A stretch of 64,000 bases of DNA from Lingula anatina (Eukaryota; Brachiopoda; Lingulata; Lingulida; Lingulidae), in NCBI RefSeq assembly GCF_001039355.2, contig NW_019775580.1, positions 632,872-696,871 on the forward strand. The letters are read 5' to 3'. The translations under genes were made by a program, and so were the position numbers. Position 1 is the stretch's first letter; each line of letters starts with the position of its first letter. The notes below the pieces were generated by a model. The model was not told the origin of the DNA. It made no database searches and saw nothing but the letters and a program-made list of their open reading frames with translations. Of the stretch, positions 23,301 to 37,500 are shown piece after piece.

Positions 23301-26300
23301 AGGAGGAGAAGTTGTAATGGTGACATGGCAACAGAGCTGGCAGAGCCAACGGAGCTGGCGGACAATACTGATCGGGACTAAAACCATGTGTACCGCCAGC
23401 GACGCGCTGGCGGTACAATAATGAGACTGTTAACATACCTTAGAATAAAATCTGAGGAAAACCCACTTATAAACAAAAGAGGTATAACTTCATCAAAGCT
23501 GAACCAATCAAGCTGATCTTCAAACTTTTAGTATGATTGATCAATTTCAGCAATTTTTAAGACGAGCGGCCTATTGGTTTTCCTTGAAATGTGTTATCAG
23601 TGTTGCAGATATAGTGGAAAATGCAAAAAAAAAAAAAAAAAAAAAAACAGCATAAAATTTGTAAATTTAGTCTGATCAAGTGGATTTTCAAACTTGACCT
23701 GTATTTTAGTAAGATTGATCACTCCTGTGGCTTTTAAGACAATAGGCCAATCAGCTTTCCTTGAAATGTGTCATCACTGTTGCATATATGCTGAAAAAAG
23801 TGACAAAACAGCATAACTTTTGAAAAATAACCCAATCATGCTGATTTTTTAACTCGACCTGTGTTTTATGCATATCCATCAGATCTATTAGTTTCAAGCC
23901 AAAATGTTTATCAGTTTTCCACTTATCGTGGTATCGGTGAAAGTGCACAGCAACTACAGCGATGACAGATGCAGGTAACATCTATTTGTACAGACACATC
24001 TGTCTCTGTACATAAAAAACCACCTACAATGCTGTGCTTGACAAGCTCTACAAAATGCAGTTGAAAATTACAATTTATAACAAATTCATGGGGAAAAATA
24101 AAAGGTCAAATCCAAATTTGTAAAGCAGGGCTCGACATTAATGCTCAGGGCCACTGAAAACAAATCTGGGGCCAGTGAATCAAATGTGTTTGGCCTTGAA
24201 TTAAAGGTCAAAGGTCAAATCCAAAGGCATATTTGAAATCTCCACATGTGACTTTCGGTCATCCATCTATAGAAATTTTTCCCATAATTCCCTCAATATG
24301 GGAGATTTTTAGCCTTTAATTTTGCAAATCTTGGACAAGGGTACATTGCCACAAGTGCCACACCTAGACCTGTACACCAACAAAGCCCTAAATTCACTTG
24401 GAACGAGTTGAAATTATATGTGACCTAAATCCAACAGATAGATACCCAGGCTCTTGTAGTCTAGGAGGAGAAGTGGTAACGGTGACATGGTGGTGGAGCC
24501 AGCATATGATACGGATACGGTGGACGAGACGCTGGTGGTACAATAATGCCTTTTTCAATGGAACATTTTTGCTTCTAAACAAATACTTATCACATAATAA
24601 TGGCACCAGATTGTAATTCAACCCCTATTTACCAAATTTAATGATAACATGTTACTTGTTTACAGTGTTAAGCAGAAAACTGATTATAATCTCACACTAA
24701 TTTACAAAGCAGAAAAAGTGATGATTAACTCTTCACCACTTGAATAGCAACAAAAAAGGAGTTTGTGCTATAAATAGTTTATTTCATTGTACTAAGATGA
24801 GCATTCCACATAAAGGAAACTGGAAAAAGGCCTTTTTGTCAAATGTAGGCTTTTTTAATGAAGCCAACCCCTTAATAAAAGACTGGATACTGTAATTACT
24901 CAATCTTTTCAAAGGAAGAAAACTGTGAACTTTACAGTTACTGTACTTTTTTTGTCATAATTTCTAAGGCTTCATTCACATGCAATGTCTATTTTCTAAA
25001 TTCTATTTTCTATTCGCGCTATCTTATGATCACGGTCTGTGCCCTGAATATCCCGCGGCGTAATTACTGGCAGCACGAGCCAGTTACTATAAGCAAACGA
25101 AGTGTGAACGAAGCCTAAGACTGTGAAGGAAGCCTAAGACTGCATTGCCATAGATTTAGATCGATCCATCTGGATCGACCTAACTCCCTGGGGGTTCACG
25201 CTAAATTGCTGTCAGCTCAAGAGGCTTAAATGTCTGTCATGCCTACCGAATCAGCTAGGGTAAAGATAATTACCCCCTAACAGCTTTACTAGGCGTGACA
25301 GATATTTACACCAGCGAAGTTGACAGCAATATAGTGAGACTCCCCAGAGGGATAGATCGATCTAAATATCCGTGGGAATGCAGTCTAAGAATAGAAGATT
25401 CTTACTGAGTGATAGAAACAAAATTAAAAAGTAGGCAACTCTATTGTTCTATCCTATACGGTAAAAGCACCACAAAGAGAAGTTTGGGGTAGTAAAATGA
25501 CATTTTATGGCGACAACAATCTCCAGAGCTTATTGATGCACATTCCGCACATGAAATATAATTTTTATGATATTAAAATTATACATATTGATTTATTTTG
25601 TCCATTGAAAAGATCAGTAATTACTGTAAAAGAAAACTTGAAAACTTCTTTTATATTATACTCGTATACTTCATTTCTCAGGCAAATTATGTCATGTCTC
25701 AAAAAAAAAAAAAAAAAACTTAACAAATATGTAAGTAGCCTGGGGCCGGTTTCACGAAGCTGTCTTTAGTTAGTGATCGGTTGCTAGAATCTTGCTAGTT
25801 ATAAGTGCCATTTCACGAAGCTATCTCTAGTTATCTCGTTCGTTATTGTGCATTGTTACCATGGATATTTATCAACTGGTCAGGCAACTCGCAAACTCTA
25901 GAGTTTCATCATAATTATGCGTAAAGAATGAAAGAGAAAGGTTGCTTAGTTAACGTTTTCTGTTGTTTGTATGCAATATGATATGGCGGCTGCCTCTCTT
26001 GCCATCCGTGCCGCCAGAGGGCAACGGAGTATATGATGTTTTCATCAGAGGCAAAATCCATTAGAATCCATCAGTCTGAGAATAAATGAACAATGATGAA
26101 AATTATAATAGGTTTCATCTGTCAGTGATAAGACAAACAGTGGAGAGGTAGTGGAGATCCTTTACGACGACATCACAGCAGACATTCGTGTGCGGTTCAT
26201 GTGCGGTTAAAATGTTAGAGAGTTAGGACATTTATGGCACTTTCTTGAGAAGTATTCTCGTTAGCGAGATAGTTCTGTCGTTATTTATACTAACTGATGA

Positions 26301-29300
26301 CTGCTTCGTGAAACAGGCCCCAGGTGTGAAGATTGACGTACCTGAGGAGTGATATCAGCTTATCACTGTGCTGTGGGAGGGCAGTGTACTGACCAGCATG
26401 GCTTAGGACAGTACTGACCACTGCAGAGGTCACATAAAAGCCATGGTTAGCATCAGGTGGGTACTCTGTCCACTTTAGAAATGTCCTGTCAAAGTCTATG
26501 CTGACCTTAGTGGTGGTGTTAGCAGGAAGCTTTAGAATAACTTCCATTAGACATGGTTGCTGTCGGTCCTTGGCTTGGACATAATGGATATGCACTAAAA
26601 CATGACAATGATAGAAATCTACAATGACTTTGTACATCAACAACTTCAACTTTAAACTCTTTCAGTTGAGACAAATTTTTGAAATTATAATGACAAATAG
26701 CTGGCAATATTAATCTTGCATGTGACAAGCACCATTAGAGTAACTGAAACCTCTCTATTCTCATTTAATTCTCAAGGAACCTTTCTGATTGAATATTCTC
26801 TTATCTTGCACTTCTCATCTTTCCCTCATTTCATCTTCCCCTTCTCATCTACCTGACCTATACAGAAATCTGAAGAATTTTTTGCACCATTCACTGCTCT
26901 GGCTAAACAACCAATGCCACATTTGCATCAACAGTGAAAAGTCTTGATGCCTTGCATATGGGAATACTTAATAAACAGGCCTAGTAAACTTTCATCTCAG
27001 TCAAAAGCTATCTATCACAGGCTTTATAGTAGAAGCCTTGGTTCACACAAACCTGCTTACTTATACATATATCAAAGCTTGGACATAATAACGAAAGGAC
27101 GTGAAACGAGGAGCAAGATCAAAGGATAATCGGCTTAGTGCGAGCTCTTCATGAAACCATGTGCGTTCGGACCTCCCGTACAGGTAGCGAGCATATCGCA
27201 GTTGTCGATGACTTTTTGTGACAATTGGGCAGGTAGTTCGCGATAACGTGAGGCAATCCTTCCGGTGGATGAGACAATCAACTTATAGAGATTAATTATA
27301 AGTACAATTTGTTCTATCAATTTGGAAGCTATGTGAGAATTTGATATGTTTGTTCATGGAGAAATTCAAAACGTGGTATGTGGTAAAGGCAATCTTGTTT
27401 GTTGCCATAAAATGAGCATTCAAAATTGTATAATTGTAGTGCAGCGTACTTGTTTTTAGCTAAGATCCAATAGGAAAATATTTCTAGTGTCGAATTTTTC
27501 TCTCTGTGTGAGAAATGAGCCTGCAATGCGGGAATAATGAAACCTTCAATCGTGTCTTGAATTAAAATGATGCAGTTTCTCTCCGATTTCTTAGGTTGCT
27601 GACATTTCTTTTAGACCGGTATTTTTTATTCACCTTTTAAATAAAGATGACATAAACACTGCTGTATACTTTGCTTAAATTAGTGCGATTTGCTAAAATA
27701 TGCGTGATTTTTAGGATGATAATTAATATTTTCTACTCTCAATACAGGCTCTCGTTGCAATATGGCACCACACATGCATTTGTGACACACAAAAACGCAC
27801 CCGTAATGCCTTTTAATGTCCCTTTATCATAGTTGACATCCACACTTTTGTGAACTGTATATATATGTTCATTTTACCGGCTAACGTCTTCTTGAATTTG
27901 GGGTTGCTCGTTAATATTGTTTTACCCTCAATATCGGTTCTCATTGCAATATGGCAAAACACATGGATTTGTGACAAACAAAAAAGTGCCCGGAGTGCTT
28001 TTAATAACCTTTTTATCAAAGTTGACATCAACACTACAGTGAACTGTATATATACTGTATATATATGTTCATTTTACCGGCTATTGTCTGCTTGAATTTG
28101 GGGATGTTAATTGATAATTTCATTACCCTCAATATCAGCTGTCGTTGGAAAATGGCACCACACATGAATCGGCCGATATATTGCTTTAAAACCACTTATA
28201 CATCAGCTCAACATAGATCAATACAATCTTTGAAATGATAACAAGTATAGACAAATGCCAGAACCTGTTTTAATGAGGTTACAAGAAAAAGATACTGAAA
28301 ACTCGAAACAAATTTCCACGTGTTGACGCAAGCTTATGTGCGCGCAACTGCAAGATGGCGGCAATGCTTTATCATAGCAACCACGAGGGACCGCGAGAAA
28401 TTATGTTATCCATGTTATCAACAAAAGAAAATCACTGAGGCACAGAACATGCTACCTTGATAATAAGCTGTTCAGGCTCCCATGGAGCTAACAAAACAGC
28501 TTATCTGAGACAATGGGCGAATGTTTACCCGAATGCACATAGCTTCAAAGGAAGAAGCCTTGTTTCATGTCCTTTCGTAATTATGTCCAAGACAAGAGGG
28601 ATAACAACTGTTCGTATGAGATTCATATTAAACAATAAAACATTGTAAACAACTCAAAGAAATATAATAAACTCTATTGGATATTGGAATTATTCTGAAA
28701 TCTGCGCTTGCCATCAGACCAGACATGAAATTTCAAAGATAGCTATACATGTACTTCCGTAATAATTTCTGTAGCATATTGTAACCCTTAATTACTATCT
28801 TCTAGATACAGAAAATAATTTTTTTCCTGCATCTAATTATTCAATAATGCATCAATAAAAAAAATGAAAATATAAAATATAAGCATTTTTACTTCTCATT
28901 GCAATGTTTAACCACAAGCAACTCAAAGGTTAAAGGGATAATAACTCTTCATTTAATGAATCCATTTTTACATTCAAAGTTAGTCCCTGGTTTTTCTTTT
29001 CTAAAAAGTTTTTTTTTTTTATATCATCTCTTAAGAGATCATAACAGATGGAGGTCACATGGTCTAAAGACAAGCTCAGATATCAGAATAATAGCTTTAA
29101 CTGTCGTTTTTTGTGGTAAAACAGAATATATTACATTTCTTTGAGTTGTTCACAATGTTTTTATTGTGAAATATAGATCTCATACGAAGAGTTATTATCC
29201 CTTTAAATTGTCAATTTAACACCTTTCAACTTGGAGGTGAGATAACAAGTGTATGAGACACTTTCAGTTTTTACCTCAAAATTGCAATTACGACTTCACC

Positions 29301-29873
29301 CATCATGCCTTTCTACCGAACAAAGTGACTCAGTAAATTTAAAGTAAAGCAAAAAGACGGTTTGGCAGTTATGGGTCAATCATCACCAAAATTGTGTGAA
29401 AAAAAAATAGATAAAAAATAATTTAAAAATAATTACTGTACATGTAAACTGATCATGCTGTTTTTTGAAAGCAACCTGCTTCTTTGCCAAACAAAGCTAC
29501 ATAGTGTGGGGCCAACGTCACCAAAATTATGCAAAAAAAAAAAAAAATAAATTAATTAATTAAAAAAAAGCAATAAATACTGGAAATGTAAACCATTCAT
29601 ACAGATTTTCGAAAGCAACATGCTGCTTTACCAAACAAAGCCACTTAGTAAATTTAATTTAAAACAAAAATACGGTTTGGCTGTTATGGGGTGAACTTCA
29701 CCAAAATAGTGCAAAAAGAAAAAAAAACAGAATAATTACCTAAATGTAAACTGATCATGCTGATTTTTGAAAGCAACCTGCTTCTTTGCCAAACAATGCC
29801 AGTCAGTAAATTTAAAGTAAAACAAAAATATGATTTGGAAGTTATGGGGCAAGCATCACCAAAATTGTGCAAA

Positions 29874-29946
<73 letters not shown>

Positions 29947-31430
29947 TACCATAAATGTGAATGAATCATGCCGATTTTCGAAAGCAACCTGCTTCTTTAC
30001 GAAACAAAGCAACTCAGCATATTTAAAGTAAAACGAAAATATGGCTTGGGATGAATGTCATGCGTCGGACAGCGACAACAATGTTGACAACATGGACAGA
30101 CAGAATTATCAGAATATATATAGGCACTTACAGTGTCTGTATTTTCAAGCTTCTCATTGTCAAAGACAGAAGTAAAGGGGGGATGGAACATGTAAACTTG
30201 TGCCAGCAAGTAATCAATTTGATGGACAGTAAATTGTCTAAAAGTATGCTCAGATGGTATGAATGAAGCATTGTACTATAGTGGGAGTACCATATATTTG
30301 AGCATTGTTTATGAGGATGGTGGTGTGACATCTGCTCATGGTTTAACAAGCAATGATCTAAGAAAACATGATGCAAATCAGTTACCTTAAACAAAATTGA
30401 CTTTAATCTGTCGAATTTTAAGATCAATGTGTCAGTTATCTGAGGTATAAATCAATGTATAATCAATGTTGGATTTCCTTAAATTCAAGTGCACATGCTT
30501 CTATGGTTTGTCTTTTGCCAGTATCTTGGAGTTTTTTAAACTGACTTTATGGGAACAGGTGTTAAGATATTGCCTGATGCCACAAGAATTGTCAGATATA
30601 ACATGTTATTTAGTCTCTAAGAAAAGGATAATTCTATTTTAGTTACCACATCATTTAACTCACATGGGTTTTCCTGCATTCCATCTATCTCCACTTTGAG
30701 TGTGTGGAAATACATTTTAATGAACCATGGGACCATCTCCATGTAGATGACAGTGAGATTCTCCTTAGGGTCAGTGTTGAACAACATAGTTACAATGCCA
30801 CCATTTTCTTGGCCAAAACCTGGAGTGTTATACAAAAATAAATTAATATTACATCTGACACATTCCAACACATACAAAAATGCTGTAAATGTTTCTAGTT
30901 CATAAACTGAGTCTTTTGGATTAACCAAGCTATTTTAAAATTGCTTAACAGACCAAGGACTTGCAAACTATAATACAACAAGGAAGCATTCTTGCTGCAA
31001 GACATAATAAAGAGTCCTAGATACTTTTGTAAATTCAATGCTGCTATTTACAGTAATGCCTCAATCTTTTCAATGAGCAAAAATTATCAAAATTTCAGAT
31101 ACAACGTTTTAAAATCACAAAAATTATATTTTTATAGCATTTGGAGTGCTTTTAATGCACAAAATAGAACTATAAGATAGTCTGCTTTGAAATTTTGTTG
31201 CAACAACTCTAATGCTCTAATTTAAAGAAATTATGAAAAAATACATTATCTGTAAAATTCACAATTTTTTTCCCCACTGAAAGGGTCAAGGCATTACCAT
31301 AACGTGAGAACTGCGATCCAGTACACACAATCCTTTTTTCTAGTTTCTAAAATGTATTTATGGATTTGGAAGAAGTGTACCAGCTATAACTAACATTAAT
31401 TAATTACATTCATATACTGGAAAAAGCAAT

Positions 31431-31501
<71 letters not shown>

Positions 31502-34500
31502 TTATTTTTTTTTTTAACAACATAAGGACAACAGTTGAAAAAATAGCATGCCTTCCATGGTGCATTTTGTTTACAATAAATTATCTATTTATCTGTGTAT
31601 CTAGCTATCTATTTGTTGTTTTATTATAATACAACTATGATATGAGGGAACTGGGAATATTTAGGTGGGGGTGCAAGAATGGGGAATCCCCCATACTCTC
31701 ATGCTCTCAGTATACATGTATGCTGTACTCCCATAGGGTTAACCATCACAGAGTTAAGTCGATCCGTGTAGTCTGATGGTGTCTTAATGTGAATGGGGCC
31801 TTAAACATGTCATTTACACCTTCCTGGCGTATGCTTAATATAACATTTATACAGTAATCCACTGCTGAGCATGACTACAGAAAGTGACAACTACAAACCT
31901 GTAATAAATCTGTGAGCATGAAGTTGCGGTGGTTGTGGTTGTTTGTATATAACATTCCTGTTGTACTTTGCTGCCAGATTTAGTCCACTGGGAGGTCTTT
32001 TCTTGGCATCATAAATGGCGAATTTTCTTTTGTCTCCACCTCTGGTGGCAGTCTCCACCCTGTCAGGTGGAGGACTGAGATGAAAGTGGTAAGCGAGAGT
32101 CTGGAACAATTTCAACATGATTACCAAAATCTATTCATTACTTCACATGTGCAAGGAGGCTTAGTGACCTCACTTGAAACTAGGGGATCAGAGAAGATAC
32201 TGCCTCCAGGTTTTTTATGCCACCAGTGGTAGTATATTCCAGTTCAATGAATATCATGGGCAAATTTTTTCTAGGTTAAGAAATGTAAAGTCTAGTATTT
32301 TTAAAAGTGCATTTTACGACAGAATTGTCACCAAAATTGTGCAAATAAATAAATAAAACAGAAAGAACTGATCATGCTGATTCTTTAAAGAAACCTGCCT
32401 CTTTACCAAACAAAGTCACTCAGTAAATTTAAAGTAAAACAAAAAGAGAAGTTTGGTGTAGTCAAACGACATTTTATGGCGTCAACAATCTCCAGAGCTT
32501 ATTTATGCACATGCGCATTTCACACATGCTCAATTCTCCCATAGAGGGGTAATCTCAAATGAAATTCACATTGCTATTTATATCAAGGGAGCGTCACTAC
32601 CTAACCCCATTATGCACTTGATTCATTCTATTAGCGTGCATAATACCATTAATCGAACAACCAATATTCTTTGTTCCCTTCTTTCTTGTTGTGAATGGGA
32701 TTATGGAAGTTTGTGGTGCACTGAGATGGAGGAGTTATAAATACAGTTTGGCAGTTGTGTCTGACAGCAACATCTACAGCGACGACACAGACCGATGGAT
32801 TGATCAGAATATATATAGACACTTACAGTGTGAGTGTCTGTCTATAAAAATTGTTACACTTGACAAGATTTTCAAAATGCAGGTCTTTACTTTTTACAGT
32901 TCAAAAATTACAAAGAGTTTGCAGTTTCATAATCTAATGAATGCTTCTCCAAATGCACCAACTGACTCCAAACCCAAGTGTAACTTCTCAACATAATATA
33001 AAAGTTAAGGTCTATGCAGTATCTGAAAATACGTACAAATAATTTTACACAAAAAATTCAGATGTTTACAAAATATCTGCCTGTTTCACCTTGAAGTGTA
33101 GGGCAAAGGTCAAATCTAGTGGCACATATGATTTCTAAATTTGACTTCCTATTAATGAATAGTGTCTGTGCTGGTTGTACAATAATATATAAAAGTGATA
33201 AAGTGTAAGATTTCTAAAACCAATTCTTGTTGAAGTTATCTGAGGACAAAAAAACATCTGACCCACTTGATTGCTTGTTGCATAATCCCGATAGGGGTCT
33301 ATAAAGGGATAAGATGGTAAGCTTTTTGGTGGGACGCCAAATATGGCCGACACACTTGAATACTTCCCCATGGGGAATCTGTTCGGTGTCTAGCAGTGGA
33401 TTAGATGGCATATTTGACCCACGGACTACTTAGTCCATTGTTCTGAATGCAGCCTTTGAAGTTTGGTTGACATTTTAATACTCTGGAACACTGGAGCAGT
33501 AAAAGTAAAGCATCTCAGCAGTAAAGTATCTGAGTGCAGGGGCAGGTCAAGCAACAATTCATGGGTAGCTGAAAATACTCCTTTTTTTCTTTCAAGATAA
33601 ATTCCATTTGGCAGGAAAATCCTTGATAGGACATCTGCAGACCACCAGTAGTCACAGAATTGAAGTGGATATCTTGTATAGGAAATGCTGTTCTAGGGAA
33701 GAAGTTATGTCCAATACCTATAGCTCAAACTTTTTTGCAGATGTCATTACCTCTGCCAAGGAGATTGTTTTTGGTTCTGTTTGTCTGTTAGAAACATACC
33801 AAAAAACAAACAAATATACTGACAGTCAATGAAAATGCATCAAAAAAACTTGCTAGTATTTTTTTTTTACCGGGAATCAATTCCAACCATATAAATGAGT
33901 ACAAATGCAGTTGTTTGGTCATAAGATAGTGGGCTGACCACTCGGATGTTTAAAATTTCCGCTTCAGTGATTTTGTGATCAGCTGTTACAAAATCATGTG
34001 TTTTTCCTGTCTCGTGATTGGTGTGAATTAATCAGGTTCAATATATGGTGATTAATTAAGCCTATTTAGGGTAGTCACCAAATCCAGTGTGACACATGAC
34101 AAAAAAGCTCAGTAATGTCACATCTGACACTGAAAGAGTGACTGCGGGCCCTGGGGATGCTGGAGGATGGGCGGAACCAAAGAGATCTGATCACGTGACA
34201 TTGCATTTTAATGATCTTTTCTGACCTTTATTTCACCTTGTGTGACTGAATAATGGGTCATATTTCACACGAAAATGGTTATTTTCTTAATGTGCCAAAG
34301 GAACTTAGAATATTATTTGATAAATAAATGATGAGTTTTCATTGACTGTCAGTATAGATTTTGAGGTCATTAAGTCAGTCAGAAGAATCAAGTCAGTTAA
34401 GTCAGAAGTTGTTAGGTCAGTCAGAAAATTTTTACCAATGTTTTGAGACATGGGTCCCACTTTATAGTCTTAATGATTAAATGAAAATAACATGAAATTA

Positions 34501-37500
34501 AATGAACAGGTTACCTTATTGCCAGTTATATCCACTAAAATGTGGCTTGCTTCTGCAACAGGACAGGAATTAGTTAAGAAACGACCAAACAGCGACTTGA
34601 ATGACCAGTCTGGAAAGGAAAAATGAAATGAGATCCACAACCAAAGCAGCTTATTTACCATTTTGATGAGATATTGCATGTGATTTTTTTCTCTCATAAT
34701 TATGACAATTTTTAACAAGGCAGCAAAGCTGTCAAATGTACAGACAGCTAGAAAGGAAAATATCCAATCTAGCTGGTTTGCAAATTTGAGCTGTATGTCA
34801 ATCATCTTGTAAGTTACAAAATAATAAGTAACACAGCTTTCCTTTTAGAGCATTTGTAGTGGCAGAAAACAAAATATTTTGGTCAATTTTGATGCAATGC
34901 CACATAATGCTTAACAGCTTATAATAACCATCAATTTTAGATTATGCAATGCTGATACATAAATATCTAGAAAATGTGACTAGCAAAAGTCTTCAAGGCC
35001 ATGGATAGTCAAAGTCACATCTTAAAAATGCCAATATTTATGCTATCTCACCTCAAAATAGAAAGGAGTTATATTACTAAGTTATTCAAATAAAAATGTT
35101 TAATGAAATTGAATTACATACCCATAGATTAAATTTTTACCAGAGGCCTGTGTCATCATAGAAAAATCATTACAGTTTTGTTTTAGTAAAATGTTGGACC
35201 AAAGGATATAGAAACACTTCTCATACCAAACTGATACACATTGCACTTATATGTCTATTCATAACTGTTATCTTTTTAAAATATGATGGGCAGTATATTT
35301 TATTTAAACTATATCTTTAATATTTATTTTCAAGGTTGAATCAAATTTCATATCAATACTATATCTTAATATTATATGTGCATTCAATATATGTTTTATA
35401 TATTGCAAAGAGTACAATAACTCCTTAATATCATTATTATATCAATCAGTGAGTTGGAATCTCCAAAAGTCAATAAAAAATTCAACTCTTATAAAAAACT
35501 GAAGCTGCAAAATTGGCAATGAATATATTTCTGCTTTTTTAAAAATGCTCAGGAGTAGACCCAGTACCTTGCTTGCCACCCTGTCGTACTGGTGGTTCAT
35601 AGACAACAGCTAAACTCTGGACCAGCTCTACCCCTGTGGTATCACACTCTGCATCCTAAAACACATTGAAAACAAAATACATCAAAGGGCACTAAAAGGA
35701 TTCTTGTGAGTTGATTGGGGGAAAGGGGGAGCTCTTGAAATTTTTACTTAACTTTTTGTGACAAGTTAGGATGGCTTTCCACATCAAATAGCATTCTTAA
35801 CAGTATGTCATCTACAAATTACTGTAAAATTTCTAAACACCTCCGTGTAAATAATTTTAGTAAAATTACTCAATAATCAATAAATGCAATCAAGAAGAAT
35901 GAGTTATTTTTACGAAGTTATGATTTTAAGGATATTACAACCCTTTATTATCATCCAGATACCAAAAATGAGGTTTTCCCTGCATCTAATTATTCAACTA
36001 GAGGATCAGAGAGGCAATACCACCCCTGGGTATTGTACCACCAGCCAGAGTAAGCTCATTTGTATGGAAAAAAAAAAGGACACCACCTCCAGGGTTGTGC
36101 TTGACAACCTCTACAAAATGCAGTAAACAATAGTTCTCATTTTTTTGTTGAAAACTACAATTTGTAACTGAATCATGGGGATAAGTAAAAGGTAAAATCA
36201 AATTTGCCACTATATGACTTCCTATTCAAGTTTTGAAATAGAAATGTGCAGCAAACCTTAATGCTAATGCCTTCAAGATCTCAACAAAAACTGGAAGTCG
36301 TCATGGCATCAATGTATTAAGGAAGCTGCTAGGTGTTTTCTGATGAGAAATATTTTGTAGCTTATGCAGATGTTGAGAAAATAACCATGCAGATAATAAA
36401 AAATTCAATTGTCAAAATCTAAACTGCTTAAAATCGTTTATTTCTGATCTTGAATTGTCAGTGTAAACAAAGTGTGCTGATCACATCATAAACAATCATT
36501 CGAATGCCTCATTTGGTGCTAGGTACCAGACGCTTTATTTAACTTGACAACACAGTGGTTACGTTGTGCATGACAGGAAAAACATAAATAAGGTACTTCT
36601 GGTTTTCGTCGATTTCTTAAAGGTGTCGATTTCTTGAAGGGCGAGTATAAATACATTACTGAATAATTAGATGCAGGAAAAAACTCATTTTTTGGTATCA
36701 GGATGATAATAAACCCCTAACAGCATCCTAACTTTTGAAAAAGCATTAAAGAACACAGAAGAACCAGCTACTTACTGTACATACAGATTTGTAATAAACT
36801 CCCAGTGAATGATAGGATGTGTCATACAGCTTTCCAGACTTGAAGAATGTAGAGAGGCCAGCCTAGTAAAAAAGAAAATAATGCACACTAAGTAATGAAA
36901 ACTTTTTATAGTAATGTAATGATAACTTTTTATAACGCGCAAAACGCAATCCGCAATTCCATGGTTCATGTCAGCTTTACATACAGCCGCTCAAAGAAAA
37001 CCCAAGGACACATAATGACCAGTTTAATCAGTTTATTTGATGACGCTCTCTACAGCCCGGGAGCCACCGGTCTGCCGCTAGGTGGCTTTTAACCAAACCG
37101 GAAGTTCTAGAATTTGAATTGTGTGCATTTTTTTTAGATTTATAGGGTGTCAGAAACGGTAGAATATCTTGACTACTAAGGGTATGAGAGTTTTGTTATG
37201 TATACTGTCATCTTTAGAAATAAATTTCAAATGATGTGAGATGTTCCTCGAGTTGATCTAAACCCTATTTTGTGTTCAAAAGTGAATTTGAAATCGAAGT
37301 TTTACCAAAGCTGTAACGGGAGTTCAACTTTACCTCTAATGCTTGCATTTTTAGAGAACAGGTTCCAACTTCAAATTATCAGTAAATTGTGGCAAATTTA
37401 TTCAGCATGTAAGGAACTTTACCGTTATCCAGGAATGGCACAAATTGATTCACACCCGTGTATGTAAAAAAAATCGTACTTGCAACAACCGTAAGCCAGC

